Source: Flavobacterium sp. HBTb2-11-1 (GTDB taxonomy: Bacteria; Bacteroidota; Bacteroidia; Flavobacteriales; Flavobacteriaceae). Taken from it: a stretch of 64,000 nucleotides of DNA. Position numbers and translations under genes: made by a program. The notes below the pieces were generated by a model. That model saw nothing but the letters and a program-made list of their open reading frames with translations, ran no database searches and was not told the DNA's origin. Below are positions 1 to 9,580 of this stretch, piece by piece (within the stretch, counting starts at the first letter, position 1; each line of letters starts with the position of its first letter). The stretch lies in contig NZ_WUMO01000010.1 of the NCBI RefSeq assembly GCF_009826975.1, positions 1 through 64,000 of the forward strand, given 5' to 3'.

Positions 1-32
1 GAATTTTGTTACCGAATTATCTAACCTTTACA

Positions 33-186
33 ATTTCGACGAAGGAGAAATCTTCGTAAGAAACTCTACAAAGATTGGCTTTTCGTTGCGGAGTTACTCG
101 TGGAGATTTCTCCTTCGTCGAAATGACAAACTTTATGTGTATACTTTGTGGAATTCCGAGTGTGATCCTTCGTTCCTCAGGATGAC
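33..186. repeat. Interspersed inverted repeat (cgaaggatcac family)
   Basis: A perfect 20-bp inverted repeat lies at 33-52 and 105-124. A further arm at 160-186, reading gatccttcgttcctcaggat, recurs at 21612-21631. The block fills the space before the pentapeptide gene. No ORF with coding character lies in it. Confidence 0.8.
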
Positions 187-208
187 AAACTATACGTTTT
201 TTGTTTGA

Positions 209-787
209 TTAACTCACAATCACATCATGCGTAAACAATAACCCTTTCACTTCCTTCAAAGAAAAAATAGCTTTCTTCAGTTTAGTTTTAGACGGATCAA
301 TGGTATAATTATAACTCGTTTTAAAATCGGCTTTGTTGGCGATGGCTTTGCTAAATTCGGAACGGTATAAATCGCAATTATCAAAAATTACGCTGGTTAA
401 ATCGGCCGCCATAAAATCGACAGCTATTAAACTGCAATTGGTAAACGGAGTTCCTTTTAATTTTAAAGTATAAAATTTCGAAAAGTCAAGAATGCAATCG
501 TTAAAATGTACTTCAAAGATTAATTTATCGCACATCGCAAAATTCACTTCTTTAATTTCGCATCGATTGAAGGTAACCGTTCTCAAAGCGACATAATTGA
601 TTTTGGCTTCGCTGAAAATACAATCATTAAAAACACAGTCGATAAAAGTAACGGCAAGAAAAGTACAGGCAGAGAAGTTACAATTGTTAAAAACGCAAGA
701 TTCAAAGTCCTTAAAATTCAAATCATCTTTAGCGTAAACAATCGTATTGTATTCTTTATCAAGAAAATATTCGCTTTCTTTTTTCAA
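209..787 (-). CDS. Pentapeptide repeat protein
   Basis: A 192-residue cytoplasmic protein with no signal peptide. From about residue 25 to 155 it is built from tandem five-residue units with a central Phe/Leu (FNNCNFSACTF, FIDCVFNDCIF), the pattern of the right-handed quadrilateral beta-helix fold. The last 35 residues leave the pattern. Some family members mimic DNA and protect gyrase, but most have no known role, and nothing here points to a target. It stands alone, convergent with the repeat block at the window start and divergent from aspA. Family assignment is firm; function is unknown. Confidence 0.85.
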   Translation of the reverse strand: MKKESEYFLDKEYNTIVYAKDDLNFKDFESCVFNNCNFSACTFLAVTFIDCVFNDCIFSEAKINYVALRTVTFNRCEIKEVNFAMCDKLIFEVHFNDCILDFSKFYTLKLKGTPFTNCSLIAVDFMAADLTSVIFDNCDLYRSEFSKAIANKADFKTSYNYTIDPSKTKLKKAIFSLKEVKGLLFTHDVIVS

Positions 788-943
788 TTTTTTTTAAAAA
801 TTATTTGAGGCCGAAAAGGTACTAATTTACCATAAAATAATCTGAACAAATCAGAAATGATTTTGATTCTATTCATATTTTTATGCATAAAATACTGTAG
901 CTTTACACTTATTTTTTAAGTCAAAACATATCAATTTTATTAT

Positions 944-2353
944 ATGGAATCAACAAGAAAAGAACATGATTTTCTGGGAGAATTAGAAATTCCTAATCAT
1001 TTATACTACGGAATTCAAACTTTTAGAGCGGTAGAGAATTTCAATATTACTGGAATTCCAATTTCAAAAGAGCCTTTATTTATTAAGGCTTTAGGATATG
1101 TAAAAAAAGCTGCAGCAATGGCAAATAAAGATTGTGGAGCGCTTGATCCTAAAATTGCCGAAGCTATCTGTTACGGAAGCGATCAGGTAATTGCAGGTAA
1201 ATTTGACAAGGAATTTGTGAGCGATTTGATTCAAGGCGGTGCAGGAACTTCTGTGAATATGAATGCCAATGAAGTAATTGCGAATATCGGGCTGGAATAT
1301 TTGGGTCATAAAAAAGGGGAATATCAGTTTCTTCATCCCAATAATCATGTAAACTGTTCGCAGTCTACAAACGATGCTTATCCATCAGCTTTTAGAATCG
1401 CTTTGTATTTGAAAATGGAAAGTTTTATTAAAACTTTTGCAGGTTTAGAAGTTGCTTTCGCTAAAAAAGGAGAAGAATTTAAAGATGTCTTAAAAATGGG
1501 AAGAACGCAGTTGCAAGATGCGGTTCCGATGACTTTAGGACAGGAATTTAAAGCCTATGCGACTACAATTGGTGAAGATATTCAGCGTTTGAAAAATGCT
1601 CAAGATTTATTGTTAGAAATCAATATGGGCGCAACTGCCATTGGAACAAAAGTAAATGCTCCCGAAGGTTATCCTGAAATCTGCGTTAAATATCTAGCAG
1701 ATGAGGTTGGAATTCCGCTTACACTTTCACCAGATTTAATTGAAGCAACGGTTGATACTGGAGCTTATGTTCAGATTATGGGAACTTTAAAACGTTCTGC
1801 CGTTAAGATTTCTAAAATCTGTAACGATTTACGTTTGTTGAGTTCCGGGCCAAGAACCGGTTTGAATGAAATTAATCTTCCGGCACGTCAGCCAGGATCT
1901 TCTATTATGCCAGGAAAAGTAAATCCGGTAATTCCAGAAGTGGTTAACCAGACTTGTTTTTATGTGATTGGTCAGGATTTAACGGTTACAATGGCCGCAG
2001 AAGCTGGACAATTGCAATTGAATGTAATGGAACCTGTAATTGCTTTTGCTATGTTTACTTCGCTAGATTATCTTTCAAATGCGATTCAGACTTTAATTGA
2101 CAAATGTATTAACGGAATCACAGCTAATGTTGATCATTGCTACAATATGGTAATGAATAGCATCGGAATTGTAACGCAACTAAATCCGATTTTAGGTTAC
2201 GAAGAAAGTGCCAGTATTGCGGGAGAAGCTTTAAAAACAGGTAAAAGCGTTCATCAAATTGCTGTTCTCGAGAGAAAATTAATTACTCAGGAAAAATGGG
2301 ATGAAATTTATTCTTTAGAAAACTTAATTCACCCAAAGTTTATTACCAAATAG
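944..2353 (+). CDS. aspA: Aspartate ammonia-lyase
   Basis: A 469-residue enzyme converting L-aspartate to fumarate and ammonia. The fumarase/aspartase signature GSSIMPGKVNP lies at residues 318-328, and its flexible loop carries the catalytic serine. Length matches full-size aspartases. The N-terminal motif (EHDFLGELEIP...YYGIQTFRAVENF) separates it from class II fumarase, which usually reads YG.QT.R. near the start without this aspartase-type leader. It is monocistronic: divergent from the gene before and closed by a strong terminator at 2373. It feeds aspartate carbon into the TCA cycle. Argininosuccinate lyase is excluded by the motif context. Confidence 0.93.
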   Translation: MESTRKEHDFLGELEIPNHLYYGIQTFRAVENFNITGIPISKEPLFIKALGYVKKAAAMANKDCGALDPKIAEAICYGSDQVIAGKFDKEFVSDLIQGGAGTSVNMNANEVIANIGLEYLGHKKGEYQFLHPNNHVNCSQSTNDAYPSAFRIALYLKMESFIKTFAGLEVAFAKKGEEFKDVLKMGRTQLQDAVPMTLGQEFKAYATTIGEDIQRLKNAQDLLLEINMGATAIGTKVNAPEGYPEICVKYLADEVGIPLTLSPDLIEATVDTGAYVQIMGTLKRSAVKISKICNDLRLLSSGPRTGLNEINLPARQPGSSIMPGKVNPVIPEVVNQTCFYVIGQDLTVTMAAEAGQLQLNVMEPVIAFAMFTSLDYLSNAIQTLIDKCINGITANVDHCYNMVMNSIGIVTQLNPILGYEESASIAGEALKTGKSVHQIAVLERKLITQEKWDEIYSLENLIHPKFITK

Positions 2354-2372
2354 TAAATTTAGAAATATCTCT

Positions 2373-2404
2373 AAGCCGTCAAATATTTTTTGACGGCTTT
2401 TTTT
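2373..2404 (+). terminator. Terminator of aspA
   Basis: An 11-bp perfect stem (aagccgtcaaa / tttgacggctt) with a 5-nt loop is followed by a T run. It lies 20 nt after the aspA stop codon. Confidence 0.9.
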
Positions 2405-2509
2405 GTTAAAATACTTTAAATTTATTTTGGTTTTTGTTCTTAAGATGTTGAAAATAAGACTTATATTTACATTGAGATTGAATCTTATTTCTAAAACAAA
2501 ACTTTGTAA

Positions 2510-3796
2510 ATGGTGCTTTTTTTTCAAAATAATGCCGTTCAGTACAAGTCTAAAATCTTAGGATTATTATTTCTTATTTCCTTTAATTTATTTTCTCAAG
2601 AAGCAATTCAGAATCCTGAGATTCAAAATCCGAAAATTTGCCCTCCTAAAACGGTATTCGATCTTTTTAAGAAAGATGACGATGCACTGGTTGTTAAGCC
2701 AACCAAAAATAATTTCTTTTTACTAATTCCTGCAATAGGTTCGCAGCCCGCAACTGGTTTCTTTTTTGGGGCAGTCGCACAATATACTTTTAAAGGAAAA
2801 GAAGAAAAAGATAAATATTCGATTGCCAATATTGGAATCACGTATACCCTAAAAAATCAGTGGCTGGTAAATGTAAAAAATAATATTTTGCTCAAGAACA
2901 ATAAAATCTTTTTGAGCGGCGATTACAGATTATACCTCTTTTCACAGCCCAATTACGGCTTAGGAACCGATATTATTCCGCCAAGACGTGATCGCCCGCC
3001 TGGTTTTAGTGTAGATTCATTGGCTCAGGATATGGATTATAATTATTTCAAATTTCATCAGACAGTTTCTTTTGAAGTCAAAGAAAACTATTACATAGGC
3101 GGAGGTATCAATATTGACTGGTATTCAAGTATAGATGACAAAGAGTTGGATGTTGCAAACGAGAAATATACGTATCATTATAATTACAGCCAAAAATACG
3201 GATTTGATAATTTTGAATATTTCTTAAACGGAGTAAGTTTGAATCTGGTTCATGATTCGCGCGATAATCAGGTCAATGCGTCAAAAGGCTGGTTTGCCAA
3301 TATTAACTACAGATTTAACCCTGTGCTTTTCAACAATCAGGAATATAGTAATGTGTTGTTTGCTGAGTATCGCCATTTTATTCCTGTTTCTCATAAAAAT
3401 CCGCATTATATTTTGGCATTTTGGACTTACGGACAATTTGTAACCAAAGGCAAAGTGCCTTACTTAAATCTGCCTGCCATTGGCTGGGATCAGCGCAGCA
3501 GAAGTGGAGAAGGGTATACGCAAGGGCTATTTAGAGGAAATGGATTGGTTTATTTATCAACTGAGTTCCGATTTCCGATAACCTGTAATCAATTGCTGAG
3601 CGGTACTGTTTTTACCAATTTTGTAACGACAAGTAATTCTGATAATGATTTAAAGTTATTCAAATCAATTCAGCCAGCTGCTGGTATTGGTTTAAGGCTT
3701 TTAATTGACAAAGCGTCCAAAACCAATCTTATTTTTGATTACTCGTGGGGTAACAATTCTAAAGGATTTTATTTGAATGCTGGTGAAACTTTTTAA
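2510..3796 (+). CDS. Omp85/BamA-like outer-membrane beta-barrel protein
   Basis: A 428-residue exported protein. The N-terminus has a hydrophobic signal (KILGLLFLISFNLFSQ, residues about 15-30). There is no POTRA array, only a short linker, followed by alternating amphipathic strands typical of the C-terminal surface-antigen (Omp85) barrel. Typical features are LNLVHDSRDNQVNASKGWFANINY near residue 245 and RGNGLVYLSTEFRFP near residue 345, which resemble the family's conserved strand and L6-like loop. The missing POTRA domains argue against BamA itself; a small Omp85 relative or a patatin-barrel-like remnant is more likely. The substrate is unknown. The start is the only in-frame Met before the signal. 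Confidence 0.7.
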   Translation: MVLFFQNNAVQYKSKILGLLFLISFNLFSQEAIQNPEIQNPKICPPKTVFDLFKKDDDALVVKPTKNNFFLLIPAIGSQPATGFFFGAVAQYTFKGKEEKDKYSIANIGITYTLKNQWLVNVKNNILLKNNKIFLSGDYRLYLFSQPNYGLGTDIIPPRRDRPPGFSVDSLAQDMDYNYFKFHQTVSFEVKENYYIGGGINIDWYSSIDDKELDVANEKYTYHYNYSQKYGFDNFEYFLNGVSLNLVHDSRDNQVNASKGWFANINYRFNPVLFNNQEYSNVLFAEYRHFIPVSHKNPHYILAFWTYGQFVTKGKVPYLNLPAIGWDQRSRSGEGYTQGLFRGNGLVYLSTEFRFPITCNQLLSGTVFTNFVTTSNSDNDLKLFKSIQPAAGIGLRLLIDKASKTNLIFDYSWGNNSKGFYLNAGETF

Positions 3797-3839
3797 GTTC
3801 AAAAATTAAGAATCGAGAACTTTAACCCTAAAAAATATC

Positions 3840-3869
3840 AAAAAGCAGGCAATAAGGTCTGCTTTTTTT
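3840..3869 (+). terminator. Terminator after the Omp85-like gene
   Basis: A 9-bp stem (aaaaagcag / ctgcttttt) with a 10-nt loop, running into a T tract, 44 nt after the stop codon. Confidence 0.85.
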
Positions 3870-3959
3870 ATTCTTCATAATTAAATCATAATTTGTAAAG
3901 TTGTTTAAAATTATTTTAAATTGTATTCTTATTTTTGTTGTATATACAAACTTCTTAAT

Positions 3960-4634
3960 ATGAAATTACTGATAGTCGAAGATGAGCCAAATCTATTATC
4001 AATATTACGAAAAGGTTTTGCAGAAAATAATAATGAAGTAAGCGTGGCTATGGATGGTAAAACGGCCATGGAAATGATTCATAATTATACCTTCGATGTG
4101 GTAATTTTAGACGTAATGCTTCCTGATATCAACGGAATTGAAATCTGCAGAAGGCTTCGTGCCGCAAAAAACTTCGTGCCTATTTTGCTTTTAACCGCTT
4201 TAGGAACTTCAGAAAACATTGTAACCGGACTTAATTCTGGCGCAGATGATTATTTGGTTAAGCCTTTTAAATTTGGAGAACTAGATGCTAGGGTAAATGC
4301 TTTATACAGAAGATCTCAGCAGGAAACGGAAAAAATAGATACCATCACAATTGGTGATTTAGAAATAAATGGCCGTGCCAAAACGGTAAAAAGAGATGGA
4401 GAAAACATTGTATTGACTGCCAAAGAATTTAAGCTTTTGTATTATTTGGCTAAAAATACGGGGCGTATTGTTTCGCGCGACCAAATTTTGGATAATGTTT
4501 GGGATATTAATTTTGATATGAATACTAATGTGGTCGATGTGTATATTACGTATTTAAGAAGAAAGATAGACAAGCCTTTTTCAACCAAACTGATTCACAC
4601 CATGAAAGGTTTGGGATATGTAATAAAACCATAA
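3960..4634 (+). CDS. OmpR/PhoB-family response regulator
   Basis: A 224-residue two-domain regulator. The receiver domain (about 1-115) has the acidic pair E7-D8, phospho-acceptor D51 in ILDVMLPD and the conserved K in DDYLVKPF. The C-terminal winged helix (about 130-224) ends in the OmpR-type LIHTMKGLGYVIKP. I place the start at 3960 (MKLLIVEDEP), not at an upstream in-frame ATG at 3921 that would add 13 atypical residues. A TATTTTTG box lies at 3930-3937, but no TTG stands at the proper distance. It is followed after 1 nt by its kinase. The sequence resembles CusR/RprY-type regulators; the stimulus is unknown. Confidence 0.92.
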   Translation: MKLLIVEDEPNLLSILRKGFAENNNEVSVAMDGKTAMEMIHNYTFDVVILDVMLPDINGIEICRRLRAAKNFVPILLLTALGTSENIVTGLNSGADDYLVKPFKFGELDARVNALYRRSQQETEKIDTITIGDLEINGRAKTVKRDGENIVLTAKEFKLLYYLAKNTGRIVSRDQILDNVWDINFDMNTNVVDVYITYLRRKIDKPFSTKLIHTMKGLGYVIKP

Positions 4635-4635
4635 T

Positions 4636-6018
4636 ATGGACATTAGGAAAAAAATCACCTTCAATTACGTTGCTCTTTCTACCTTTAGCACCTCGCTATT
4701 GTGTATCATCGTGTTTTTCTTATTTAGAGAAAACAATCGATATCACTTTTTAAAGCGTTTGGATGACAGGGCAAAAATTGTGGCTTCAATCCATTTTCAG
4801 AAAGATCCTGAGAAAATTAAATATTATAAAAATCTTCAAAAAAATGGTCTTGAAGAATTGATTGAAGAAGAGGAATACGTATTAAAAGTAAACAGTCATA
4901 ATAGTTTTGATTATAATACAAATCTAAATCTTCCGAATACTTTTTATACCAACGTTTTAAGTACAGGAAAAGACTCTTACGAAAAAGACAACAAGTATTA
5001 TCTGGGAGAAATCTTTCAAGAAAACAATCAAAAATATATTGTAATCGTTGGCGCGAGAGACCGTAAAGGAAAAGATACAACCGTTTATATTGTCAAAATT
5101 ATGCTTTTTGGCGGTATTGGATTTGTAATTCTGGCTTTTCTTTTAGGGCGATTTCTGGCAAAACGAGTTATCAATCCGGTAGCGAGAATTACGAAAGAAG
5201 TAAAAAGAATCAGCGCTTCTAATCTGCACAATCGTCTTCCTGAAGTTAAAAACTCTGATGAAATATCGGATTTGACCAATACTTTTAATAATATGCTGGA
5301 TCGATTGGAAACTTCTTTTGAGATTCAGGCTAATTTTATTAATAATGCTTCTCATGAGTTAAAAACCCCAATTACAACTATCATTGCTGAAGCAGAAATT
5401 ATGCTTCTCAAAGAAAGAGAAGTTAGCGAATATATTGGTTCATTAGAAAATATTTATAGCCAAGCTTCCAGATTAGGAAATCTGACAGAAAGTCTTCTTA
5501 AGCTGACTCAAACAGGTTATGACGGACAGAAACAGGTATCGGACATTGCCCGTATGGACGAACTATTATTGGATGTAAAATCGGATCTCGATAAGATTTA
5601 TCCAGATAACCGCGTAAGCATTAAACTTAATTTTGCTCCAGAAGATTCTAATTTATTGCTGCTGCCATGCAATAAACCCCTTTTAGAACTGGCAATCAAT
5701 AATATTATAACCAACGGAGTAAAATATTCTGATAATAACGAAGTATTTGTGAACCTTACGGCCAATAGAGAAATGATCAAAATTGCGATCAATGATATTG
5801 GAATAGGAATTCCGCCAGAAGACATTCCACACTTATACGAGCCTTTCTTTAGAGGTAAAATTGCGGCCAAATACATTGGTTATGGTTTAGGGCTTCCTTT
5901 GGCTTCCAAAATCATTAGAATGCACGATGGCGAACTTCAAGTACAGTCCGAACAGAATAAAGGAACGATCGTTACCATTATCTTTAAAAAAGGCAACATT
6001 AAAAAATCTAATGTTTAA
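4636..6018 (+). CDS. Membrane sensor histidine kinase
   Basis: A 460-residue kinase pairing with the regulator just upstream. TM1 spans about residues 10-30 and TM2 about 153-176, enclosing a periplasmic sensor of about 120 residues. HAMP follows at about 177-228. The HisKA helix carries H240 in NASHELKTP. The HATPase has N-box IITNGVKYSDN, DIGIGIPPED and YGLGLPLA motifs. The periplasmic part matches no family I recognise, so the signal is unknown. It is translationally close to the regulator gene, forming a two-gene operon. Confidence 0.92.
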   Translation: MDIRKKITFNYVALSTFSTSLLCIIVFFLFRENNRYHFLKRLDDRAKIVASIHFQKDPEKIKYYKNLQKNGLEELIEEEEYVLKVNSHNSFDYNTNLNLPNTFYTNVLSTGKDSYEKDNKYYLGEIFQENNQKYIVIVGARDRKGKDTTVYIVKIMLFGGIGFVILAFLLGRFLAKRVINPVARITKEVKRISASNLHNRLPEVKNSDEISDLTNTFNNMLDRLETSFEIQANFINNASHELKTPITTIIAEAEIMLLKEREVSEYIGSLENIYSQASRLGNLTESLLKLTQTGYDGQKQVSDIARMDELLLDVKSDLDKIYPDNRVSIKLNFAPEDSNLLLLPCNKPLLELAINNIITNGVKYSDNNEVFVNLTANREMIKIAINDIGIGIPPEDIPHLYEPFFRGKIAAKYIGYGLGLPLASKIIRMHDGELQVQSEQNKGTIVTIIFKKGNIKKSNV

Positions 6019-6101
6019 TTTTAGAAAATTCTAATTTTAGATTAATAAAGGTTTAATCTACTGATAGTTATTTTGTAAGTATAAACTAAAAGAATATACT
6101 T

Positions 6102-6824
6102 ATGAAAAATTTTCTTATACCTACAACTTTAAAAGATGACACCATTTCGGCTGTTAAATCTGCGGTAAATCAGTCTAAAAATACTGAGTCGGAAATTATT
6201 TTAGTATTAGTTTCAGAAGCTCCTGATACATTTTCGTCGTCAGGTTTTTTAAGAGAAATGAAATCGGGACTTACCAAAAGTCAGGAAGAGGTTCTGGAAA
6301 CTTGCCGTTACATTATCGAACACACTTCAAATATTAAATTAAAAGTACACAATCAATACGGACTTTCAGCGCCAATTTTCAAACGTCTTATTGAAGTTTT
6401 TTCAATAAAATTGGTCATTCTTACGCATTCTTATAAACAGGAAACCAAAAGAATTCATCAATATCTAGTGCAATTGGCAGGAAATCAAAAATGTCCGATT
6501 CTGCATCTCAGTACAGAAGTTAATAAAGAGGTTTTCCATAAAGCATTGTATGTAGAAAATTCTAGCAAAAATATCCATGTAAAAGATGTGCAGGAATTTT
6601 TAAGCGCCAATTTCTCTTTTGAAATTGTGAGCCAAACCGCCAGTTTTGAAGACAATTACGAAAATGTAGCTCCGTTTTTATCAGAAGCCATTTCAAAACA
6701 TAATATCGATATGCTCGTAGAAACCCGAAAAGGCGAAAAAATCAAATTTAAAAAATCAAAAAAAGAAAATGTCAATGAAAAACTGGGACTTCCTGTCCTT
6801 TCATTGTACGAAGAGATGGTTTAA
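6102..6824 (+). CDS. Universal stress protein-like protein
   Basis: A 240-residue cytosolic protein with the UspA fold pattern: N-terminal beta strand (MKNFLIPTTLKDDTISAVKSAV), a middle strand-helix (IEVFSIKLVILTHSY) and a second, degenerate half after residue 145. The ATP-binding G-2x-G-9x-G(S/T) motif is not clear, so it may not bind nucleotide. It follows the two-component operon by 83 nt and precedes a repeat block. UspA-type proteins accumulate during growth arrest in many bacteria. The family call is moderate. Confidence 0.65.
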   Translation: MKNFLIPTTLKDDTISAVKSAVNQSKNTESEIILVLVSEAPDTFSSSGFLREMKSGLTKSQEEVLETCRYIIEHTSNIKLKVHNQYGLSAPIFKRLIEVFSIKLVILTHSYKQETKRIHQYLVQLAGNQKCPILHLSTEVNKEVFHKALYVENSSKNIHVKDVQEFLSANFSFEIVSQTASFEDNYENVAPFLSEAISKHNIDMLVETRKGEKIKFKKSKKENVNEKLGLPVLSLYEEMV

Positions 6825-6911
6825 GAGTCTGAGATTCTAAGTTTCTAAGACACTAAGTCTCTAAGCTTTTTAATTCTTAGCATCTTAGAAACTTAGAATC
6901 TTAGCCTCTTA
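6825..6911. repeat. Inverted repeat of the ctaagattctaag family
   Basis: The left arm (gagattctaagtttctaag) and right arm (cttagaaacttagaatctta) pair around a short loop. The same family recurs at 27970, 30425, 41536 and 43085. It sits directly after the stop codon and may act as a transcript-end hairpin. Confidence 0.75.
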
Positions 6912-6936
6912 AAAAAAATAATTTAAATCCGAAAAT

Positions 6937-7884
6937 ATGTTATTAAAGAAAAGAATACCAATGAAGTACGTTCTCGGGAAAATTAAAGTAGAAATTGCTT
7001 TAGTATTAGCTTATACCATACTATTTGAAATTTTTCACCATTATTTTATCAATCTACCTGTAGATATCCCGATTGCGATTCCGACCATGATTGGAACTAT
7101 CATTTCCTTATTGCTAGCTTTTAAATCTAATCAGGCTTATGACAGATGGTGGGAAGCGCGAATTGTTTGGGGTGCTGTTGTAAACGACTCCAGAACTTTG
7201 ATTCGTCAGGTTTTAACGTTTTACGAAGATCCAGATTATTCGGTTGAAGCGAGCGAATTCAAGGAGAATTTTGCTAAGAGACAAATTGCGTGGTGTTATA
7301 GTTTAGGAGAATCGCTTAGAAACAGAAATGCCATAAAACCGCTTGAGGGATTAATGAGCGAAGAAGAAATCAAATACATCAAGAACCATCAAAACGTACC
7401 AAATGCCATTTTGATGCTGCACGCAAGAGATTTGAGAACCGCTAAAAACGAAAAAAAAATCAACATGTATCAGCAAGTTGAAATCGATAATACTTTGTCA
7501 AGATTATGTGATGAAATGGGAAAATGTGAGCGAATTAAAAATACCATTTTTCCAACCACTTATAGCATGTATATTAGATTAACGCTGTGTTTATTTATCC
7601 TGTTATTGCCTTTTGGATTGACAAGTGTGCTGAGCTGGTTTGCAATTCCGCTAATTACGGCAATCGGAGCAGCTTTCTTTTTGATCGAAAGAATGGCGAT
7701 TCATTTGCAAGATCCGTTTGAAAACAGACCGACCGATACGCCAGTTACCGCAATTGCCAATACAATTGAAAAAAATATCAAGCAAATGCTGAACGAATAC
7801 CAAAGCGAATTTGATATTCTGAAAGAATTTGATCTAAAAGACGAACCTAAGAAAGTCGAAAAAGACGCTTATTTTGTCTTATAA
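6937..7884 (+). CDS. Bestrophin-like (UPF0187) channel
   Basis: A 315-residue membrane protein of the bacterial bestrophin family, which forms pentameric ion channels. The N-terminus (FHHYFINLPVDIPIAIPTMIGTIISLLLAFKSNQAYDRWWEARIVWGAVVNDSRTL) holds the signature AYDRWWEAR near residue 67. TM helices lie at about 18-36, 44-62, 208-228 and 231-249. The C-terminal DPFENRPTDTPV matches the calcium-clasp-like DPFE segment of bestrophins. Bacterial members conduct monovalent cations or anions; which applies here is not visible. A terminator follows at 7915. Confidence 0.88.
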   Translation: MLLKKRIPMKYVLGKIKVEIALVLAYTILFEIFHHYFINLPVDIPIAIPTMIGTIISLLLAFKSNQAYDRWWEARIVWGAVVNDSRTLIRQVLTFYEDPDYSVEASEFKENFAKRQIAWCYSLGESLRNRNAIKPLEGLMSEEEIKYIKNHQNVPNAILMLHARDLRTAKNEKKINMYQQVEIDNTLSRLCDEMGKCERIKNTIFPTTYSMYIRLTLCLFILLLPFGLTSVLSWFAIPLITAIGAAFFLIERMAIHLQDPFENRPTDTPVTAIANTIEKNIKQMLNEYQSEFDILKEFDLKDEPKKVEKDAYFVL

Positions 7885-7914
7885 CTATTTAATTTTGGTC
7901 TTTTTTAATTGTTG

Positions 7915-7950
7915 GTTGGACAGCGAGTAGTTGCGCTGTCCAACTTTTTT
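7915..7950 (+). terminator. Terminator of the bestrophin gene
   Basis: A perfect 11-bp stem (gttggacagcg / cgctgtccaac) with an 8-nt loop and a T6 tail. Confidence 0.9.
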
Positions 7951-8038
7951 GTCATTGCGAGGAACGAAGCAATCACGCTAACAAATAATATGTAAAGTTT
8001 GATTTAGCAAATGAGATTGCTTCGTTCCTCGCAATGAC
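7951..8038. repeat. Perfect 24-bp inverted repeat (gtcattgcgaggaacgaag family)
   Basis: Arms at 7951-7974 and 8015-8038 are exact reverse complements, separated by 40 nt. The repeat lies between two convergent genes. Related arms occur at 160-186 and 21535-21633. It could form a hairpin in transcripts from either side. Confidence 0.88.
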
Positions 8039-8048
8039 AAACTTGCTC

Positions 8049-9470
8049 TTACAACTGCTTCGCTAATCTTCCCAACGTCTGAATAGCAGTTCTCACTTCA
8101 TTAGACCAAGGCAATCCAAAACTCAATCGCATGCAATTTGAAAACTGATCTTGAAATGAAAAGATCCTTCCCGGAGCAATGCTAATATTATGTTTTAACG
8201 CTAAATGATAAAAAGCCGCAGTATCGATTTTTTTATCCAGTTCGAGCCATAAGAAGAATCCGCCTTGTGGTTGACTTACTTTTGTTCCTGCTGGAAAAGA
8301 CTCTAAAACAGTATTAATGTAGTTAGTACAGTTTCGATTCAGAATCTGACGAATTTTTCTAAGATGATTTTCATAACGGCCATTTTTTAGAAAGCCACCA
8401 ACCACTTCGTGTGTAATAGTTGAATTGGAGATCGTATGGTACAATTTGGTTCTCAGAACTTCTTTTTTAAACTTCCCCGGAGAAACCCAGCCCACACGAT
8501 AGCCTGGTGCCAGACTTTTAGAAACAGAACTGCAACACAAGACAATACCGCTTTCATCATAAGTTTTGCAATTCGTAGGACGGCTTGAACCGAAATATAA
8601 ATCACCATGAATATCGTCTTCAATTAGTGGAACATTATAAAATTCCATTAAACGGACAATTTCTTTTTTATGTTCATTTGGCATCATACTTCCTGATGGA
8701 TTACTGAAATTGCTCATCAAAACACAAGCTTTTACTTTATTGGAAGCAAGTGTCTTTTTTACCGCTTCGAGTTTAATCCCAGTTGTCATATTGGTAGGAA
8801 GTTCCATTACATATAAACCTAAAGACCGCGCAAGCTGAAGAATACCAAAGTAAACCGGACTTTCAGTAATAATCGTATCTCCTGGTTTAGTCAGTGCCAG
8901 CAAACAATTTGAAATTGCCGAAATGCAGCCTGGAGTCGTTATAATATCATCTTCAGTAAGAGAACCGCCCCAAGTAAAAGACCAGCGTGCAATCTCTTTT
9001 CTTAGATTACTGTTTCCTTCAATTTCCTCATAACTCGTTCCGCTGTTCGGCAATTGGCGCATGGCTTGAACCATTCCTTTATTCAGTTTCGCAATCGGAA
9101 GCAATTCATTGGATGGAAAACCAAGCGAAAGCATCGTAATATCTTTTTTACGCATATCGCCATAAACCAAATCCACTAAATCTTCGCGTTCAATATTTTC
9201 AAGAGTTAAAAGAGGTTTACTTGCCGATGGTTCTGGAATTGTTCTGGCCGAAATGTTACTTACATAATAGCCTGATTGGGGTCTTGATTCTATCAAAGAG
9301 CGGCTCTCCACTTCATAATATGCTTTGCTGACAGTGCTCATACTATAGCCCGTTTCAGCACAAACCTCTCGTATAGAAGGCAGTTTGTCGCCTACATTTA
9401 GAAGTCCAGATTTGATCTGTTTTTCGATGAGGTCAGCAAATTGAAGATATAAGTAATTTGAATTTTTCAT
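8049..9470 (-). CDS. MocR-type regulator (GntR HTH plus aminotransferase fold)
   Basis: A 473-residue fusion. The GntR winged helix occupies residues 1-72 (SGLLNVGDKLPSIREVCAE, then YSMSTVSKAYYEVE). A fold-type I aminotransferase domain runs from about 110 to the end. The PLP lysine is K318 in SVSKSLAPGYRVGW, with the substrate-binding NPSG and IEDDIHGDL motifs present. MocR proteins sense PLP or amino-compounds and usually control a divergent neighbour, here the EamA exporter 110 nt away. The start gives a normal MocR N-terminus. Confidence 0.92.
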   Translation of the reverse strand: MKNSNYLYLQFADLIEKQIKSGLLNVGDKLPSIREVCAETGYSMSTVSKAYYEVESRSLIESRPQSGYYVSNISARTIPEPSASKPLLTLENIEREDLVDLVYGDMRKKDITMLSLGFPSNELLPIAKLNKGMVQAMRQLPNSGTSYEEIEGNSNLRKEIARWSFTWGGSLTEDDIITTPGCISAISNCLLALTKPGDTIITESPVYFGILQLARSLGLYVMELPTNMTTGIKLEAVKKTLASNKVKACVLMSNFSNPSGSMMPNEHKKEIVRLMEFYNVPLIEDDIHGDLYFGSSRPTNCKTYDESGIVLCCSSVSKSLAPGYRVGWVSPGKFKKEVLRTKLYHTISNSTITHEVVGGFLKNGRYENHLRKIRQILNRNCTNYINTVLESFPAGTKVSQPQGGFFLWLELDKKIDTAAFYHLALKHNISIAPGRIFSFQDQFSNCMRLSFGLPWSNEVRTAIQTLGRLAKQL

Positions 9471-9480
9471 TAATAAAATA

Positions 9481-9529
9481 AAAACTGTTATGCTGCAATT
9501 TACAAAAACTGTATCTGTATTGCTGTTTT
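9481..9529. promoter_or_regulatory. Candidate MocR operator between the divergent genes
   Basis: The octamer aaaactgt occurs at 9481-9488 and again at 9505-9512, 24 nt apart. A tandem ctgtatctgtat follows at 9509-9520, and tgctg follows both copies (9491, 9522). MocR regulators commonly bind spaced direct repeats in the divergent intergenic region. The assignment rests on layout only. Confidence 0.4.
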
Positions 9530-9580
9530 ATTTTTTAGAAATTTGCTTCATCAAAAGAAAACATTTCAAAAACAACTTTA

